Positions 16,149 through 25,324 of a DNA stretch of 64,000 nucleotides are shown here, in pieces. Under the pieces are notes generated by a model. It made no database searches, had not been told where the DNA came from, and saw nothing but the letters and a program-made list of their open reading frames with translations. This DNA comes from Paenibacillus kribbensis (GTDB lineage Bacteria > Bacillota > Bacilli > Paenibacillales > Paenibacillaceae), in NCBI RefSeq assembly GCF_002240415.1, contig NZ_CP020028.1, positions 4,923,501 through 4,987,500 of the forward strand, given 5' to 3'. The position numbers were made by a program, and so were the translations under genes. The stretch's first letter is position 1. Each line of letters begins with the position of its first letter.

Positions 16149-17159
16149 CTAGGTGGTACTACGTTGGATCAACCGTACGGGGACAGAATAATGCTGCTCC
16201 CGTTCGATCTTTTCTCCATTCAGCATACGGAGCAGCATATTGCATGCATGATCTGCAAGTGTTTCTTTATCTTGTTCAATTGTAGTCAACGGTGGATTGC
16301 AGTATTGGGAAATTGTATCATTATCAAAACCTACTATTTTGACTTCACCCGGAACCTGCACTCCGTATTTCTGTAATGCGAGCAATGCGCCCAAAGCCAA
16401 CCAGTCATTGGTAGCAAAAATGCCGTCAAACCGAAGTTTTTTCTCCAAGACGCGCTCAATAGCCGCCTGTGCGGTTTCCAGAGTAGGCCCATCATTTCGA
16501 ACTGCAACCAAGCGGTCCTCTGATGGGTACAGTCCGTGCTTTTGCAGAGCATCTTTATACCCGTACAGACGCTCATTAACAGAGGAGAGATTGTTTTGCT
16601 TGGTCAGCAGTAAAATTTCCTTGCAGCCTTTGTTAATCAGCTCCTCTGTCGCCAAAAATCCACCCTCATAATGATTAGACTCGATAAAAGCTACATTCGT
16701 ATTAATCTTCGGCCGACGGTCAATACATACAATCGGAATGGGCCGTTTAAGCAATTCCGCGGAAAGCTCCTCCTGTCCCGAAATACAGACCAGACCATCT
16801 ACCATTTTTCCATCCAGAGTTTTCAGATACTCTCGTTCCTTCTCTGCATCTTTAGCAGTATTACATATAATGGTAGAGTATCCTTGTTTAAAAAAGAAGC
16901 TTTCCACCTTTTGTACAATGACTGAAAAAAATTCATTATTAATATCCGGCACCAAAACGCCAATCGTCTGCGATTTACTCATTCTCAGGCTTTTGGCGAT
17001 ACTATTGGTCTCATATTGGTACTTCTGGATAACTTCATTAACCTTCTGTCGCGTTTCCTCAGAGAAGCGGCCATTCTCGTTAATCACACGGGAAACCGTT
17101 GCTACAGAAACCCCACTCAATCTGGCAATATCTTTTATTGATATTTGATTTTTTTTCAT
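16149..17159 (-). CDS. LacI-family regulator of the allulose-like operon
   Basis: A 336-aa LacI/GalR protein. The N-terminal helix-turn-helix ISIKDIARLSGVSVATVSRV is followed by the hinge region SIAKSLRMSKSQTIGVLVPD and a periplasmic-binding-protein-like sugar-sensing domain (IFATNDWLALG, KIVGFDND, PPLTTIEQD). The length is normal. It is transcribed in the same direction as, and upstream of, the epimerase-rpiB-PTS genes. Operators with the core GTAAACG(A/T)TTAC occur at 13505, 15760, 15855, 15955 and in front of its own gene near 17183. Repression of the operon and of itself, relieved by a sugar phosphate, is the natural inference. GAGGGAAATT precedes the ATG. Confidence 0.92.
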   Translation of the reverse strand: MKKNQISIKDIARLSGVSVATVSRVINENGRFSEETRQKVNEVIQKYQYETNSIAKSLRMSKSQTIGVLVPDINNEFFSVIVQKVESFFFKQGYSTIICNTAKDAEKEREYLKTLDGKMVDGLVCISGQEELSAELLKRPIPIVCIDRRPKINTNVAFIESNHYEGGFLATEELINKGCKEILLLTKQNNLSSVNERLYGYKDALQKHGLYPSEDRLVAVRNDGPTLETAQAAIERVLEKKLRFDGIFATNDWLALGALLALQKYGVQVPGEVKIVGFDNDTISQYCNPPLTTIEQDKETLADHACNMLLRMLNGEKIEREQHYSVPVRLIQRSTT

Positions 17160-17182
17160 AATTTCCCTCGAATAATCATATT

Positions 17183-17198
17183 GAGTAATCGTTTTCCT
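17183..17198. promoter_or_regulatory. Operator in front of the lacI gene (autoregulation)
   Basis: GAGTAATCGTTTTCCT matches operator 1 in 12 or more positions and lies 24 bp upstream of the lacI start. Confidence 0.65.
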
Positions 17199-17325
17199 AT
17201 TTGGAGATTAGCATAGTCTTAATATTGATGTCAACTTACACAATAGCATAGAACGAGGTTTTCGCAAAAATATGTGGAGACGGCAAATCATCATTCCGTT
17301 TTATGAGTAAATAATTCCTTTACAA

Positions 17326-17356
17326 GGAATACTTTATGGACAACCTGTTTATTCTA
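17326..17356 (+). promoter_or_regulatory. Possible sigma-G promoter of the second gerK operon
   Basis: GGAATA at 17326-17331 and TATTCTA at 17350-17356 are separated by 18 bp. They resemble the forespore sigma-G pattern TGAATA-N17/18-CATACTA. The predicted start lies about 35 bp before the gerKA ATG. Confidence 0.5.
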
Positions 17357-17397
17357 CGGGGAAATGAATTGAATTGAATGGTTTGGGGGGCATCATC

Positions 17398-19068
17398 ATG
17401 TGGTCCAAAATAGTACCTTTTATTCCAAGCTGGGTTACATTATTTCAAGCCGGCCTCGCGTTAATTTTCCCATTAGGGATTTATTATATAAACAATTCAA
17501 TTTATTCATTTGTGGGCAGTAAGGGTGCAATTTCCAAGCATTCTCCTGACCGTTCATCTGCCAATAAAGATCACAAAACTCACGCTGATCAGCAGCAGGA
17601 ACCAGACTCCAAAATTACAGGGGATTATGATGCTGACTTGAAATCGATCCAAGCAGCTATAGGCGAGAATAGTGATGTGCATTTTCGTGAGTTTATGGTG
17701 AAAAAATTTCATGCACGGTCCGTGTTAATCTTCATCGAAGGCATGCAGGATGAAGAGCTTATGAACAAGCAAGTATTGCAGGTCTTGATGTTTGAGGGCC
17801 AACAGGAACAGCCGGAACGTATAAGCAAATCTTTTATAAAAGAAAGCTTGATGCCACTTACGCAAATTAGTGAAGTTACCGATATGGAGGAACTGCACGA
17901 GTCTATCCTTTTAGGCAATACCGCACTATTGATTGAAGGAATGAAGGAAGCACTGCTGGTCGGGTCCCCTAACGGCTCTGTTCGATCCGTGAATGAACCA
18001 ACCTCTGAAGCATTACTCCGTGGTCCCAGAATTGGCTTTACGGAAGTATTAAGTGAAAACACTTCGATGCTTCGACGTCAAGGCTTAAATAAAAGTTTGG
18101 AATTGAAGAAATTCCAAGTCGGTAGCAGAATCAAAAAAGATCTGGTTATCGCGTACATCAAGGATATTGTGAATCCGGATCTTCTAGAAGAAGTGAACCA
18201 CAGAATTTCAAAAATAGACATGGATTTTGTAGCTGAATCCGGTTATGTAGAACAACTTATTGAAGACAATTACTTAAGTCCTTTCCAGCAGGTTCACAAC
18301 ACAGAGCGACCCGACCGTGTCATTAATGCGTTGCTGGAAGGAAGAATAGCCATTCTGCTGGACGGGACTCCTTTTGCACTTATTGTCCCGGTGACCTTCA
18401 GTATGCTGCTTCAATCTCCCGAAGACTATTATGAGCGCTGGATTCCGGGGTCACTTTTACGTTTGCTGCGATTTTTCGGAGCTTTCATAGCACTGATGGG
18501 TCCTGCTTTGTATATCTCTTTTATATCGTTCCATCCCGGTTTGATTCCGACCAAGCTGGTTATTAGCATTATTCAAACTCGTCAAGGCGTCCCTTTTCCA
18601 TCCGTCATAGAAGTCATGATTCTGGAAATTTCGATCGAAATCCTGAGGGAAGCCGGCATACGATTGCCTAAACCTGTTGGTCCTGCGATGGGCATTGTCG
18701 GAGGTTTGGTCATTGGCGACGCTGCTGTAAATGCGGGCATTGTCAGCCCATTCCTGGTCATTGTGGTTTCAGTTACTGCTATTTCTTCGTTTTCGATACC
18801 GTCATACAGTGCGGGCATCAGCCTGCGCCTTTTACGTTTCGTCGGAATGCTCTTTGCAGCAGTTCTGGGCATGTTCGGCACCATTTTGTTCTTCCTGTTA
18901 ATTTGTATCCATATGACGAAATTGAAAAGCTTTGGCGTACCGTATGTGACTCCCTTCTCCCCCATGCGTACAAGCGATTGGAAGGATGTGTACATCCGGG
19001 CTCCTTTATCTAAGATGAAACGAAGACCTATTATGATGAAAACTCAGCAAAGCAAGCGCAAATCATAG
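17398..19068 (+). CDS. gerKA: GerKA-type spore germination protein (A subunit), second locus
   Basis: A 556-aa GerA-family protein and a clear paralogue of the product at 291-1985. They share [24 protein letters not shown] and TERPDRV(I/M)(N/A)ALLEGR(I/V)[10 protein letters not shown] blocks and the C-terminal membrane region with [15 protein letters not shown]. The N-terminal region diverges most ([19 protein letters not shown] linker), which may reflect different partners or germinants. The start at 17398 ([12 protein letters not shown]) has GGGGGG seven bases upstream; an in-frame ATG at 17374 is poorly placed. It begins a complete gerKA-gerKB-gerKC operon. Role: part of an inner-membrane receptor that senses nutrients and triggers ion release. 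Confidence 0.93.
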   Translation: MWSKIVPFIPSWVTLFQAGLALIFPLGIYYINNSIYSFVGSKGAISKHSPDRSSANKDHKTHADQQQEPDSKITGDYDADLKSIQAAIGENSDVHFREFMVKKFHARSVLIFIEGMQDEELMNKQVLQVLMFEGQQEQPERISKSFIKESLMPLTQISEVTDMEELHESILLGNTALLIEGMKEALLVGSPNGSVRSVNEPTSEALLRGPRIGFTEVLSENTSMLRRQGLNKSLELKKFQVGSRIKKDLVIAYIKDIVNPDLLEEVNHRISKIDMDFVAESGYVEQLIEDNYLSPFQQVHNTERPDRVINALLEGRIAILLDGTPFALIVPVTFSMLLQSPEDYYERWIPGSLLRLLRFFGAFIALMGPALYISFISFHPGLIPTKLVISIIQTRQGVPFPSVIEVMILEISIEILREAGIRLPKPVGPAMGIVGGLVIGDAAVNAGIVSPFLVIVVSVTAISSFSIPSYSAGISLRLLRFVGMLFAAVLGMFGTILFFLLICIHMTKLKSFGVPYVTPFSPMRTSDWKDVYIRAPLSKMKRRPIMMKTQQSKRKS

Positions 19069-19089
19069 TACCCTGAGGATGGAGGAATT

Positions 19090-20196
19090 ATGGTGTTTAC
19101 ACGCTCTGATGATAAGATCACAACCAAGCAGGCCGCCGTTTTCCTGACCAATACGGTGCTTGGGGCAGGGATTTTGACACTGCCAAGAGGTGTAACTAAA
19201 ACAGTACAAACGCCTGATGGGTGGCTTTCTGTACTGATCGGCGGATGTATTGTCATATTAGTGGTCTTGGTGATGGTGAAATTAAGCCAACAGTTTCCCG
19301 AAAACACCGTGTATCAATACTCCAGGAGAATCGTAGGAACTATTCCAGGAGGATGTTTAAGTATGTTATTAATTATATACTTTCTCATCATCGCTGGCTT
19401 TGAGATACGTGTATTAGCGGAAGTGACGTTGTTTTATCTGCTCGAAGGGACACCGATCTGGGCGATTGTCATTCCATTCATCTGGACGGGATGTTATCTG
19501 GTTTTTGGAGGCATTAATCCTATCGCGCGGCTATACCAGATTGTACTTCCGATCAGTCTTTTCTTTCTGCTTCTCTGTTTTGTCCTTAGCCTGAGAATAT
19601 TTGAAATTGACCATCTTCGTCCCGTATTGAGTAACGGGATCCTTCCTGTAATCAAGGGACTAAAATCTACTGTCCTTGTTTTCACTGGATGTGAAGTAAT
19701 CATGACACTGGTCGCTTTCTTGCAGCACCCTGAAAAAGCCGCAAAGGCCATGGTCGCAGGGATCAGTATTCCTTGGATACTGTACTTTTTGACCGTATTT
19801 ATGGTGGTTGGCGGGTTATCTGTGGACTCAACTGTGACAAGCACTTGGCCCACCATTAATTTAATACGCACTTTTGAACTTCCTGGCTTTCTTTTTGAAC
19901 GTCTGGAGTTTCCGCTGCTGGTGATCTGGATGATGCAAATGTTTTGCAACTTCTGCAGTTTTTTCTTCAATGCCTCCTTAGGTATCTCACAGGTGTTTGG
20001 TCTTAAATATCGTTATGCTGTATTCGGCTTAATCCCGGTTATCTTTATCTCCACGATGACTCCTATACGTATGACTGAAGTGTTTAGTCTGGGCGATGCG
20101 ATCGGATACATGGGAATCATTTTATTTTTTCTGGTCCCGGTACTTCTTTCCATCGTTTTTATGATCAGGAAGAAGGGATTGAAGCAAAATGTGTAG
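19090..20196 (+). CDS. gerKB: GerKB-type spore germination permease, second locus
   Basis: A 368-aa polytopic membrane protein of the endospore germination permease family (APC superfamily) with about ten hydrophobic segments. TM1 carries NTVLGAGILTLPRGV, the glycine-rich break typical of the family. VKLSQQFPENTVYQYSRRI matches the partial paralogue at the left edge of the window. The B subunit is thought to recognise the germinant. GGAGGAATT precedes the ATG 21 bp after gerKA. Its last eight bases overlap the start of gerKC, so the three genes form a tight operon. Confidence 0.93.
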   Translation: MVFTRSDDKITTKQAAVFLTNTVLGAGILTLPRGVTKTVQTPDGWLSVLIGGCIVILVVLVMVKLSQQFPENTVYQYSRRIVGTIPGGCLSMLLIIYFLIIAGFEIRVLAEVTLFYLLEGTPIWAIVIPFIWTGCYLVFGGINPIARLYQIVLPISLFFLLLCFVLSLRIFEIDHLRPVLSNGILPVIKGLKSTVLVFTGCEVIMTLVAFLQHPEKAAKAMVAGISIPWILYFLTVFMVVGGLSVDSTVTSTWPTINLIRTFELPGFLFERLEFPLLVIWMMQMFCNFCSFFFNASLGISQVFGLKYRYAVFGLIPVIFISTMTPIRMTEVFSLGDAIGYMGIILFFLVPVLLSIVFMIRKKGLKQNV

Positions 20197-21385
20197 ACGA
20201 CATATTCTATCTTTGCTGCTTGCCTTCGTTCTTTTGGTGACTCAAACCGGGTGCTGGAGCAGCAAAGAAGTGGAGGAATTAAGCATATATACAGGAGTGG
20301 CTCTGGATAAGGGTGAGCTCACTCCATTGGAACAAGCCCTGGAGAAGGAAGGCAGCCGATATTTCAAGAAAAATAAAATGACTGCCAGTGTGCAAATTGT
20401 TCCCAAAAAATCTTTCGGCAGCGTAGCTAAACAAGGCGGTGGTGGACAAGGACCAAACTATATAAATATGGCCGCCACCGGCGATTCATTGCTTGAAATA
20501 TTCCGGCAATTTTCCCTTCGTTTGGACCGTCCGATCATTGGTCACCACCTAAAGGTTATGGTGGTTTCCACCGAACTGGCGAAACAGCAGACGATGCAGC
20601 AGTTGATGGATTTTGTGCTACGCGATAATGATATTCGCCCGAGCTGTATGGTTTTCTTAAGTAAAGGTCGAGCAGCCGACACATTAGTTACAAAATACAA
20701 GGGCGAGATCCCGTCCATTCATATTCTGTACATGCTTCGCAACCATTTTAGAACCAGCAAGGTGATGAGAGGGGTCAATTTGTCTGAACTGGATGGGTTG
20801 ATGCATTCCAAGAAGAGCTATATTTTGCAAAACATTATAGACGCTGATGGAGAATTCGAATTTTCAGGCGCAGGCATTATTAAGGGAGATACCGGTCACT
20901 GGATCGGTAATTTGGGGCAAGAAGATGTGGATAGTATTGCATGGATTAAAAGTGATGTTGAGGGGGGAGCCATCAAAACGTATGATGAGCGGAATCAACC
21001 TATAACTTATGAGATCAAATCGGTAAAAAGCAAAATAACGCCTAAGGTGACCAATGGAAACGATATCTCGTTCCATGTCAAGATTGAATCCAAAGGACGT
21101 TTCATCGAAAACTGGGATGATAAGTTGGACCCAACTAAAACACAGAACATGAAAGAGGCTGAGAAAGTATTTAAAAAAGAAGTGACTAAAAGGATTAAGT
21201 CTCTTATGTACAAGCTACAATCGGAATATAAAGTCGATGTTGCTGGTTTTGGCGAACGTCTATATATTGAAAAGCCTCAAGTGTGGAAAAAAGTAAAGGA
21301 TGATTGGGATTACAAATTCAGTCAAATCCCAGTAACCTTCGATATTAAGTTATCTATAACGGATTTAGGTTCATCTTCTGAATAA
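20189..21385 (+). CDS. gerKC: GerKC-type germination lipoprotein, second locus
   Basis: A 398-aa Ger(x)C-family lipoprotein. It has a signal sequence with lipobox LVTQTGC (lipidated Cys22), then the conserved WSSKEVEELSIYTGVALDK. GerC lipoproteins need Lgt-dependent lipidation and anchor the receptor to the inner membrane. The C-terminal half (VAGFGERLYIEKPQVWKKVKDDW) contains the family's F/YxxxxPxxWxxxxxDW pattern. The ATG overlaps the end of gerKB by 8 nt, implying translational coupling. The length is normal. The first locus must have its own C gene outside the window. Confidence 0.92.
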   Translation: MCRRHILSLLLAFVLLVTQTGCWSSKEVEELSIYTGVALDKGELTPLEQALEKEGSRYFKKNKMTASVQIVPKKSFGSVAKQGGGGQGPNYINMAATGDSLLEIFRQFSLRLDRPIIGHHLKVMVVSTELAKQQTMQQLMDFVLRDNDIRPSCMVFLSKGRAADTLVTKYKGEIPSIHILYMLRNHFRTSKVMRGVNLSELDGLMHSKKSYILQNIIDADGEFEFSGAGIIKGDTGHWIGNLGQEDVDSIAWIKSDVEGGAIKTYDERNQPITYEIKSVKSKITPKVTNGNDISFHVKIESKGRFIENWDDKLDPTKTQNMKEAEKVFKKEVTKRIKSLMYKLQSEYKVDVAGFGERLYIEKPQVWKKVKDDWDYKFSQIPVTFDIKLSITDLGSSSE

Positions 21386-21477
21386 ATAGAGATTTCCAGT
21401 CATTGATTGGGTGCTTAGCATAGTACTTTAGAATAATGTATACTTCTAATCATCACTGATACGAAAGGAGTCGCAGC

Positions 21478-23406
21478 TTGCGTATTTTCGATATTCTTCA
21501 TATATTGGCTGCTCAGCAGATTATCAAGGGAGAACATCTGGCAAATAAGTTGAACGTATCGACACGAACCATCCGAACAGATCTAAAGGAATTGGATACA
21601 TTGTTGTCCGAGCATGGAGCAACCATCAAGTCGCTCAAAGGAACTGGCTACAAGCTGGAAATTTGGGATGAGCAGAGATTTTATAGTCTGCTGAAGAAAT
21701 TAAAAGAACAAGAGATCGTGCCCGAGCAGGCGGCAAGTTCTTCTGAAGCAAGAATTCAATATATCATTCGAAAGCTGCTGCTTACTAAAGCATATATCAA
21801 GCTTGATGATTTAGCTGAAACATTATATGTCAGTCGTTACACGTTGCAGAGCGACCTCAAGGATATGCGTAAAATTCTTGCGACTTATGGATTATCACTA
21901 GAGAATCGTCCGCATAACGGCATTAAAATCAAAGGCAGTGAAGCAAAGCTTCGCTACTGCATATCCGATTGTTTATTCGGCAGACGAGATGAAATAAGAG
22001 ATCGCAAGCATTCTACGCTCCCTATCATCTCTGATGAAGACATGGAATTAATTAGAGAGGTCATTCTGGAACGCATTGAGCTCAATCAAATTCAGCTATC
22101 GGACATTGCGCTGAACAATCTCATGATTCATATTGCAATTGCATGTAAGCGTATACGGGATGAAAGATACGTTTCGTATTACCCTTCAGAGATCAAAAAA
22201 ATTGAAGCACAGAAAGAATTTAATGTCGCTTCTGAAATCGTACTCGATCTGGAACAAAAAATGGGACACTCTTTTCCGTCTGCTGAAATTGCCTATATTG
22301 CCATACATCTGCTAGGTGTAAGAACCATTGTCACCGCCCATATGGATGAAGAAGAAATCAAAGCCATCATTGATAATGATATATACGAATTAACGATTGA
22401 AATACTCAACCAAATCGAAGAGCAGCTAAAACTGGATATTCGTAGCGATAAAGAATTGCTGATTGGTTTGTGCCTTCATCTCAAGCCGCTCATTAACCGT
22501 CATAAATACGGAATGAATTCACGGAATCCTATGCTGGATAAAATCAAAAGCAATTACCCGCTTGCCTTTGAAGCGGGCATCATTGCAGCCGAAATAGTCA
22601 AGCTGCGGCTCGGGATACAAATGGAGGAGAACGAAATTGGTCATTTGGCTATCCATATCGGGGGCGCCATGGAAAGAAAAAAAATAAAAGGCAAACCCAA
22701 AAGAACGATGATCGTATGTGCTTCTGGGCTCGGCAGCGCAAAACTGCTGTATTATAAGCTTCAATCGACATTCGGTTCCAAGCTGGAGATTGTAGGAATA
22801 ACTGAACTGTATAAACTCAAACAGATGTCGCTGGATACACTTGATTTTGTCATTAGCACCATCCCGCTTTCGGAACCGCTTTCTGTCCCTCTGATTCATG
22901 TAAATACATTTTTGGATGGTTCCGATATCCATAAGCTTGAAAACGCCCTTTCCGAGGCAAAACCTCCGGCTGTGCAATATGTTCGCAAAAAGATGGTTTT
23001 TCTTCAGCAAAAGTTTGATAACAAACTCCAAGTGCTTGAATTTTTATCCGAAAAAATACAAGCTGCCGATCTTGTGAATGGACCGCTGCTACAGTCTGTT
23101 ATAGAGCGGGAAGCGGTATCTCCTACTGCATTTGGAAATCTGGTCGCGATCCCGCATCCAATGGAACCATTGGCCCATTCAACCTTTTGGGCTATCTGTA
23201 CATTACAAAAGGCAATGGATTGGGACGGCAAGCCCGTTCAGTTTGTTTGCATGCTCTGTATACAACGTCGTAAAACAGAAGACCTACAGAGCATGTACAA
23301 TATTATGCTAGGTTTTCTCAATAATGAAAATCTCGTTCAGCAGTTGATCCGCTGCAAAACATACACGGAATTTGTGCAGACGCTATACCATCATCATAAT
23401 GAATAG
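21478..23406 (+). CDS. licR: LicR-type PTS-regulated transcriptional activator (BglG/PRD family)
   Basis: A 642-aa multidomain activator with a winged HTH (about 5-60) and a second Mga-like HTH (about 80-140). Two PRD domains (about 180-285, 295-395) carry regulatory histidines. An EIIB-like domain (MIVCASGLGSAKLLYYK, near 410) and a C-terminal EIIA-like domain (about 500-640, phospho-His in VAIPHPMEP) complete it. Activity of such proteins is raised by HPr and lowered by the cognate EIIB, so it senses substrate flux. The TTG start has AAAGGAG seven bases upstream and opens directly at the conserved MRIFDILHIL. It lies next to and in the same direction as the licACHB genes, its probable target. 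It is DNA-binding, unlike antiterminators with a CAT domain. Confidence 0.9.
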   Translation: MRIFDILHILAAQQIIKGEHLANKLNVSTRTIRTDLKELDTLLSEHGATIKSLKGTGYKLEIWDEQRFYSLLKKLKEQEIVPEQAASSSEARIQYIIRKLLLTKAYIKLDDLAETLYVSRYTLQSDLKDMRKILATYGLSLENRPHNGIKIKGSEAKLRYCISDCLFGRRDEIRDRKHSTLPIISDEDMELIREVILERIELNQIQLSDIALNNLMIHIAIACKRIRDERYVSYYPSEIKKIEAQKEFNVASEIVLDLEQKMGHSFPSAEIAYIAIHLLGVRTIVTAHMDEEEIKAIIDNDIYELTIEILNQIEEQLKLDIRSDKELLIGLCLHLKPLINRHKYGMNSRNPMLDKIKSNYPLAFEAGIIAAEIVKLRLGIQMEENEIGHLAIHIGGAMERKKIKGKPKRTMIVCASGLGSAKLLYYKLQSTFGSKLEIVGITELYKLKQMSLDTLDFVISTIPLSEPLSVPLIHVNTFLDGSDIHKLENALSEAKPPAVQYVRKKMVFLQQKFDNKLQVLEFLSEKIQAADLVNGPLLQSVIEREAVSPTAFGNLVAIPHPMEPLAHSTFWAICTLQKAMDWDGKPVQFVCMLCIQRRKTEDLQSMYNIMLGFLNNENLVQQLIRCKTYTEFVQTLYHHHNE

Positions 23407-23440
23407 AGAATTTACAAAAATCCTGAATATAGAAGCAAAC

Positions 23441-23479
23441 AAGGACCTGGGCCTAATAGCGAAGGTCCTTTCTCTTTTT
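23441..23479 (+). terminator. Terminator after licR
   Basis: AAGGACCT (23441-23448) pairs with AGGTCCTT (23463-23470), followed by TCTCTTTTT. It separates licR from the PTS genes. Confidence 0.85.
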
Positions 23480-23542
23480 GCTGCCAAAGGTGAAGTCCAT
23501 GGAGCATGGATAATTTCCGTTAAGAAGAGGAAAAAACATACG

Positions 23543-23571
23543 CTTTGTTGAAAACGGTTGCAGTTTATAAT
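23543..23571 (+). promoter_or_regulatory. Perfect cre overlapping the lic operon promoter
   Basis: TTGAAAACGGTTGCA at 23548-23562 fits WTGNAANCGNWNNCW at all positions. TATAAT follows at 23566-23571, with a weak -35 (CTTTGT, 23543). CcpA bound here would overlap the promoter and repress during growth on good sugars. A weak -35 agrees with dependence on an activator, presumably LicR. Confidence 0.85.
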
Positions 23572-23614
23572 AAACCTACATCAACACAACTAAATAAAAG
23601 GGGATTGAATAAAC

Positions 23615-23983
23615 GTGAATAGCGATGAGACTAAAAATTCGGATGTAAGCACGGAAAGCATAGACGACACAGAGTTTGTATTTCAAATCATTTTATATGC
23701 AGGTAATGCACGTAGTTCAGCAATGGAAGCGATTGAACTGGCAAAGGCAGGAAAGTTTGAGGAAGCAAGAGAGGAATTAACGGTATCCAGCAACGAGTTG
23801 GTGGCCGCACATAAAATTCAAACCCAATTCATCCGTAAAGAAGCATCGGGCGAAAAAACAGAAATGTCAGTCATGATCGTACATGCACAGGATCATTTAA
23901 TGAATGCTATTTCCATTCGAGATATGGCTTCAGAATTTGTAGACCTGTATGAACGTATTGCACATCTGGGCTCAAAATCATAA
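23615..23983 (+). CDS. licA: PTS lactose/cellobiose-family IIA component
   Basis: A 122-aa all-helical EIIA of the Lac family. The phospho-histidine is His90 and the metal-coordinating Asp93 is in MIVHAQDHLMNA; FQIILYAGNARSSAMEAI at the N-terminal helix is characteristic. The N-terminal ~18 residues are acidic and not part of the core domain. The GTG start (23615) follows AAAAGGGGA by about ten bases; no better start is in frame. It passes phosphate from HPr to IIB (encoded at 26838). First gene of licA-licC-licH-licB, 14 bp before the IIC gene. It belongs to a cellobiose/lichenan-type uptake system. Confidence 0.92.
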   Translation: MNSDETKNSDVSTESIDDTEFVFQIILYAGNARSSAMEAIELAKAGKFEEAREELTVSSNELVAAHKIQTQFIRKEASGEKTEMSVMIVHAQDHLMNAISIRDMASEFVDLYERIAHLGSKS

Positions 23984-23997
23984 AGGGGGGCTATCCC

Positions 23998-25293
23998 ATG
24001 GCTTTCAAAGAAAAGTTGGTCAACGGCCTCACAGCTGTAGCCAATGCGATCAACAATTTTAAATATATCGTTGCCATCAAAACCGCCTTTATTACATTAA
24101 TGCCTGTCATTATTGTGGGTGCCTTTGCTGTATTGATTTCTAATATGGTCATGGACCCGGTTAACGGACTCGCGCATTTTAAGCCTTTCTCGTTCCTCGC
24201 AGAGTATAAGCCTATTTTTTCAGGTATCAACTATGCCAGCTTAAATATCCTTACGATACTAGCCATTTTCATGATTGGCTTGGAGCTAGGAAAAATCAAT
24301 GGAGAGAAAAATCTCTTTCCAGGGTTGCTCGCTGTCATTTGTTTTGTATCTGTGACACCAACAACGATTGAAATGATGGTCAACGGGGAGATGCAAAAAG
24401 TAACCGACGTTCTCGCCCGTCAGTTCACAGACACCAAAAGTTTGTTTTTGGGTATTTTTGTATCCATTCTATCCATTGAGCTGTATAGCAAGCTAGGCAA
24501 GTCCGACCGACTTAAAATCAAAATGCCTGAAAGCGTTCCTAGTAATGTGGCTGTCTCCTTCTCGGCACTTATTCCAACCATTATTACCGTAACAGTCTTT
24601 TCAACGTTTGGAATCTTGTTTCACAAATTCACAGGCCTCTATTTGTACGATGCTGTCTACAATGTTGTGCAAAAACCACTAGAGACCGTAGTACAAGGAT
24701 TGCCTGGTATATTGGTGTTGATGCTGGTTGCGCAGGTGTTCTGGGTCATCGGTATTCACGGCAACCAGATGGTCAAACCTATTCGCGAACCGCTGCTGCT
24801 TGGAGCCATCACAGTCAACATGACTGCTTATGAGCAAGGGCTTCCGATTCCCAACATTATTACCATGCCTTTCTGGGATGTATACATGAGCATAGGCGGT
24901 TCAGGAATTACACTAGCCCTGCTGATCGCCATTTTGATCGCCTCGAAGCGCGAGGATATGAAGGAAATTACCAAGCTTTCGTTTGGCCCAGGACTGTTTA
25001 ATATTAATGAACCTGTCATTTTCGGACTTCCGATTATGTTAAATCCTTTAATGGCTATTCCGTTCATTGTTACCCCGCTGATCACAGGAACCATCGGTTA
25101 CTTTTCGACACTGCTGGGATTTGCAGGTAAAGCGGTTATCATGGTGCCATGGACGACTCCACCTATTATTAATGCCTATCTGTCTACAGGTGGAAGCATT
25201 GGAGCTGTCGTTACCCAGATCATATGTATTGTGGTAGCGATTATTATTTATCTTCCATTCGTCAAAATTGCCAACAAACGAACTGCTGGATAA
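23998..25293 (+). CDS. licC: PTS lactose/cellobiose-family IIC permease
   Basis: A 431-aa membrane permease of the cellobiose/lactose IIC family, with about ten transmembrane helices. Recognisable pieces are the N-terminal AIKTAFITLMPVIIVGAF, FWVIGIHGNQMVKPI in the substrate domain, and FNINEPVIFGLPIMLNP, the family signature around the NEP motif. It translocates a beta-linked disaccharide or lichenan oligosaccharide while IIB phosphorylates it. AAAGGGGGG precedes the ATG. The licH gene starts 31 bp after its stop. Length and motifs are normal. Confidence 0.93.
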   Translation: MAFKEKLVNGLTAVANAINNFKYIVAIKTAFITLMPVIIVGAFAVLISNMVMDPVNGLAHFKPFSFLAEYKPIFSGINYASLNILTILAIFMIGLELGKINGEKNLFPGLLAVICFVSVTPTTIEMMVNGEMQKVTDVLARQFTDTKSLFLGIFVSILSIELYSKLGKSDRLKIKMPESVPSNVAVSFSALIPTIITVTVFSTFGILFHKFTGLYLYDAVYNVVQKPLETVVQGLPGILVLMLVAQVFWVIGIHGNQMVKPIREPLLLGAITVNMTAYEQGLPIPNIITMPFWDVYMSIGGSGITLALLIAILIASKREDMKEITKLSFGPGLFNINEPVIFGLPIMLNPLMAIPFIVTPLITGTIGYFSTLLGFAGKAVIMVPWTTPPIINAYLSTGGSIGAVVTQIICIVVAIIIYLPFVKIANKRTAG

Positions 25294-25324
25294 TAAATAT
25301 ATCAACAAAAAGGAGGAACGATTC

